Source: JAVBSC01 sp031547305
Lineage (GTDB): Bacteria; Desulfobacterota; Desulfovibrionia; Desulfovibrionales; Desulfovibrionaceae
Direction: 5' to 3'
Assembly (NCBI GenBank): GCA_031547305.1
Contig: JAVBSC010000124.1
Span: forward strand, 1-16,003
DNA: 16,003 nt
The position numbers and the translations under genes were made by a program. The stretch's first letter is position 1, and every line of letters begins with the position of its first letter. The notes beneath the pieces are model-generated. The model was not told the origin of the DNA. It did not search any database and saw nothing but the letters and a program-made list of their open reading frames with translations. Shown one piece after another: positions 14,849 through 16,003 of this stretch.

Positions 14849-15340
14849 ATGAGGTTCCTGTTTCTTGTCGGCCGCCTGTTTGAAAAGCTGGCCACCTGGC
14901 TGACCATAGTCAGTGTGGCTGTTATGGCCCTGGTGGTGCTGTTCCAGGTGATCATGCGCTACTTTTTCCGCGATCCCCTGGTCTGGGGGGACGAAATGGC
15001 CAAGTACTCCCTGGCCTTCATGACCTTTATCGGCGCCTCCGTGGCCTTGCGCCGGGGCGAGCTGGCCTGCATGGACCTGGTGGTGGACAAGCTGCCCAAA
15101 TCCGTCCAGAAGCCGCTGGCCGTTCTGGTCACCTTGCTGAACATCTGCCTGATCTCCTTCCTGCTGTACTGTTCCATAAACCTCATGGGCCAGCGCAGCG
15201 TGCTTACCCAGGTTTCCCCGGCCATGGGCGTGCCCATGCAATATATTTACTCCTGCCTGCCAATCGGCATGAGCCTTATGATCATCCAGTCCATGCTCGG
15301 CCTGTTCGAGCAGCTCACCGGCAAAAAGCACGGGGGATAA
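14849..15340 (+). CDS. dctQ: TRAP transporter small permease, DctQ family
   Basis: A 163-residue inner-membrane protein with four hydrophobic segments at about 13-36, 46-65, 87-108 and 128-150, the DctQ layout. The family motif after helix 1, QVIMRYFFRDPLVWGDEMAKYSLAFMTFIGASVALRR in part, is typical (R-Y-x-F-x-x-P-L-x-W-x-x-E). It forms the transmembrane complex with DctM. The ATG at 14849 is chosen because GGAG lies 8 nt upstream and helix 1 then starts properly; the open frame extends 41 codons further upstream with polar, arginine-rich residues that do not fit. It sits 202 nt after dctP, beyond a strong hairpin, and 4 nt before dctM. Confidence 0.92.
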   Translation: MRFLFLVGRLFEKLATWLTIVSVAVMALVVLFQVIMRYFFRDPLVWGDEMAKYSLAFMTFIGASVALRRGELACMDLVVDKLPKSVQKPLAVLVTLLNICLISFLLYCSINLMGQRSVLTQVSPAMGVPMQYIYSCLPIGMSLMIIQSMLGLFEQLTGKKHGG

Positions 15341-15344
15341 GGAA

Positions 15345-16003
15345 ATGATCATCGCCATGGCCTTTGTGATCACCCTGGCCGTCAGCATGCCCATAGCCTT
15401 CGCCTTGGGAGCCACCGGGGTCATCCACGCCATGCTCATGGACAACCCCACCTTTTTCACCATGCTGCCGCAGCGCATGTTTTCCGCCGCTTCCAACACC
15501 AGCCTGATGGCTATTCCTCTTTTTGTTCTGGCCGGGGAACTCATGGGATTCGGCGGTGTTACGGAAAGACTGGCCGACATGATGCGCTCCTTCATGGGAC
15601 ATATCCGGGGCGGCATGGCCTACGTCACGGTCATGGTGGGCGCTTTTCTGGGCGCCCTGCTCGGCTCGGCGAACGCCTCGGCCGCGTTGCTGGGACGCGT
15701 CATGAAGCCGGAAATGGATAAAGACGGCTACGACGAAGTTTTTTCCACCTGCCTGTGCGCCGCCACCTCCATTCTGGGGCCAATCATTCCACCCAGTATG
15801 GTCTTTATCGTCTACGGCGTGTCCGCCCAGGTTTCCATAGGCGAGATGTTCTTTGCCGGCATCATGCCAGGCCTTGTGCTGGCCCTGGCCTTCATGATCC
15901 TCATCTATTTCATGGGCCGGAGCATGGGCGCCAAATGGCTGCCCAGAAAAAAATCCTCCTGTGGCAGCCGCGCCGCCAACCTTGCCAAGGCCGCGCCGGC
16001 CCT
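15345..16003 (+). CDS. dctM: TRAP transporter large permease, DctM family (partial, runs off window)
   Basis: An open frame starts with ATG 4 nt after the dctQ stop and continues uninterrupted for 219 codons to the window edge; the C-terminal half is missing. Translation begins MIIAMAFVITLAVSMPIAFALG, with DctM landmarks: AIPLFVLAGELMGFGGVTERL (about 57-77), GAFLGALLGSANASAALLG (about 99-117) and SILGPIIPPSMVFIVYGVS (about 141-159). It is the sodium-coupled transport subunit of the TRAP complex. A complete family member is about 425-430 residues. The last visible residues (after about 198) are a basic, serine-rich cytoplasmic loop (RKKSSCGSR). GGGGGATAAGGA upstream, overlapping the dctQ end, serves as ribosome-binding site and suggests translational coupling. 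Confidence 0.9.
   Translation, partial: MIIAMAFVITLAVSMPIAFALGATGVIHAMLMDNPTFFTMLPQRMFSAASNTSLMAIPLFVLAGELMGFGGVTERLADMMRSFMGHIRGGMAYVTVMVGAFLGALLGSANASAALLGRVMKPEMDKDGYDEVFSTCLCAATSILGPIIPPSMVFIVYGVSAQVSIGEMFFAGIMPGLVLALAFMILIYFMGRSMGAKWLPRKKSSCGSRAANLAKAAPA

Noticed and set aside
1..16003. CRISPR array, prophage, insertion sequence, tRNA or rRNA
   Set aside because: No regularly spaced direct repeats, transposase or integrase frames, or tRNA cloverleaf/rRNA-like stretches were seen by eye on either strand.

Overview
The window looks like a chromosomal segment of a high-GC, strictly anaerobic sulfate- or sulfite-reducing bacterium of the Desulfovibrionales type. The grounds are a selenocysteine-containing periplasmic formate dehydrogenase resembling the D. 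gigas FdhAB enzyme, an undecahaem c-type cytochrome with a cytochrome c3-like C-terminus, and a TRAP transporter. No ribosomal RNA, tRNA, CRISPR array or transposase is visible. The genus assignment is inference from protein character; no search was run.

Left half, minus strand (7732 down to 51): a formate-oxidation locus read in the order fdhE, fdhD, multihaem cytochrome c, fdhA, fdhB. fdhA is split into two apparent reading frames by an in-frame TGA at 3338-3340. This TGA is a selenocysteine codon (A-R-I-U-H-S-P) and the true protein is 1008 residues. FdhE and FdhD are cytoplasmic maturation factors with their own candidate promoter. A second, near-consensus promoter (5875-5903) precedes the cytochrome and can drive cytochrome-fdhA-fdhB. 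FdhA carries a Tat signal and should carry the FeS subunit FdhB to the periplasm. There, electrons from formate would pass FdhA to FdhB to the 11-haem cytochrome. A strong hairpin (4-32) lies after fdhB.

Middle, minus strand (11853 down to 7920): a class I SAM-dependent methyltransferase, then an orphan EvgS/BvgS-like hybrid sensor kinase with two periplasmic solute-binding domains, HisKA, HATPase and a receiver. The kinase is preceded by a 30-bp dyad overlapping a candidate promoter and followed by a good terminator (7837-7876) that separates it from the fdh locus.

Right part, plus strand (12127 to the end): an MFS transporter diverges from the methyltransferase across a hairpin-rich 273-bp spacer. 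A 26-nt perfect palindrome follows it. Then comes a TRAP-type uptake operon: dctP-type binding protein, dctQ-type small permease and the start of dctM-type large permease, which runs off the window. A 10+10-bp operator-like dyad (13362-13386) lies upstream of dctP. A 16-bp perfect hairpin sits between dctP and dctQ. The TRAP substrate cannot be read from the sequence.

No wholly new defence or mobile system is evident. The points most worth following up are the recoded fdhA, the dedicated 11-haem cytochrome, an FdhD homologue lacking the usual CxxC sulfurtransferase pair, the operator-like dyads, and the dctP/dctQ hairpin.
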